Of a DNA stretch of 64,000 nt, positions 63,733-64,000 are shown piece after piece. The notes beneath the pieces were generated by a model. That model did no database searches. It saw only the letters and a program-made list of their open reading frames with translations, and was not told the DNA's origin. The DNA lies in the NCBI RefSeq assembly GCF_014904695.1, contig NZ_JACXXN010000006.1:124001-188000 (forward strand), in the 5' to 3' direction. Position numbers and translations under genes: made by a program. Source of the stretch: Nostoc sp. MG11 (GTDB lineage: Bacteria > Cyanobacteriota > Cyanobacteriia > Cyanobacteriales > Nostocaceae). Each line of letters opens with the position of its first letter. Positions within the stretch are counted from its first letter, which is position 1.

Positions 63733-64000
63733 CTAGTCTCCAGTACCTAGTACCCAGTTAACTAAGGTACGAACGCCGTAACCAGTTGCCCCCGAACCGT
63801 TGTAGCCATTTTCTTTATCTGTCCATACTGGGCCAGCAATGTCTAAGTGTGCCCAAGGGGTTTCTTTGATAAACTGTTTGAGGAAAAGGGCGGCGGTAAT
63901 GGCTCCACCTGGACGCGGGCCAGTGTTTTTCATGTCCGCAATGCCAGATTTTAAACCTTCAAAATATTTTTCTTCCATTGGCATCCGCCAAATCTTTTCT
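63733..64000 (-). CDS. pepA: Leucyl aminopeptidase, C-terminal part (cut by window edge)
   Basis: The last 89 codons of an M17 leucyl aminopeptidase. [40 protein letters not shown] and [15 protein letters not shown] are characteristic of the catalytic C-terminal domain, which binds two metal ions further upstream. The stop is at 63733-63735. The start lies beyond the window. It is upstream of plsX on the same strand, with a repeat spacer between. Confidence 0.93.
   Translation of the reverse strand, partial: EKIWRMPMEEKYFEGLKSGIADMKNTGPRPGGAITAALFLKQFIKETPWAHLDIAGPVWTDKENGYNGSGATGYGVRTLVNWVLGTGD

Noticed and set aside
1-64000. CRISPR arrays, tRNA and rRNA genes
   Set aside because: No regularly spaced direct repeats with unique spacers and no convincing cloverleaf or rRNA sequence seen by eye; GGTTCGA-like strings at about 19078 and 27213 lack the rest of a tRNA fold.

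Overview
This 64 kb window looks like chromosome of a filamentous, heterocyst-forming cyanobacterium (Nostoc/Anabaena group). The signs are frequent HIP1 octamers (GCGATCGC), a HetZ-family protein, a Cph1-type phytochrome, cyanobacterial or plastid families (DUF751/Ycf33, DUF1257/Ycf35, DUF2997, DUF3038, DUF4335, DUF4327), heptameric STRR tracts (GTCATTG/GTCATTA) and small dispersed palindromes in many spacers. Nearly all genes look chromosomal. I see no CRISPR array, rRNA, tRNA, prophage or intact insertion sequence.

Layout. 1-8.1 kb: a partial gene, a CruA/CruP-type lycopene cyclase homologue carrying a repeat-derived insertion, a coiled-coil protein, an Ig/beta-propeller membrane protein, and a TIGR03943-permease pair. 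9-14.6 kb: three histidine kinases (one apparently degenerate) and a decayed 269-bp IS derivative. 15.3-19 kb: larC, a YciO-type protein and a HetZ-related regulator. 19.4-20.8 kb: a broken restriction-nuclease-like gene convergent with an intact Dam-family methyltransferase. 20.9-26.8 kb: DUF751, rbfA, DUF4327, a CDF transporter, a secreted caspase-like protein and a response regulator. 27.1-32.6 kb: a phytochrome, an RcpA-like regulator and a REC-PAS-kinase. 32.6-34.7 kb: the DUF6887/DUF6888 pair and a GH57 enzyme. 35-41.6 kb: grpE-dnaK-dnaJ-tusA-rsgA on the minus strand. 42.2-47 kb: pilB-pilT-pilC. 47.1-50.1 kb: a conserved unknown, a saccharopine-dehydrogenase-like protein, an interrupted DUF6883 gene and mazEF. 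50.9-52 kb: DUF2997-Ycf35-ferredoxin. 52.2-55.2 kb: YiaAB, DUF4335, DUF3038. 55.5-59.4 kb: mutS2, DUF2288, an AI-2E-type permease. 59.5-63.5 kb: plsX-fabH-fabD-plsC for lipid synthesis. End: partial pepA.

Functional links. The fatty-acid and phosphatidate genes, the chaperone genes, the type IV pilus motor/platform genes and the phytochrome two-component genes are each arranged as coherent modules. The least understood conserved module is DUF2997-Ycf35-ferredoxin (50.9-52.0 kb), closed by a clear terminator.

The most distinctive property of the window is spread of intergenic repeat DNA into protein-coding genes. The cyclase homologue, rsgA and mutS2 each carry an extra in-frame segment that resembles the repeats in the spacers. 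Two far-separated copies of one palindrome differ by paired, compensatory changes. No wholly new system is demonstrated. The best leads are the repeat invasion, the degenerate kinase at 9.0-10.4 kb, the caspase-like protein with a calcium-loop-like motif, and the solitary methyltransferase beside a decayed nuclease.
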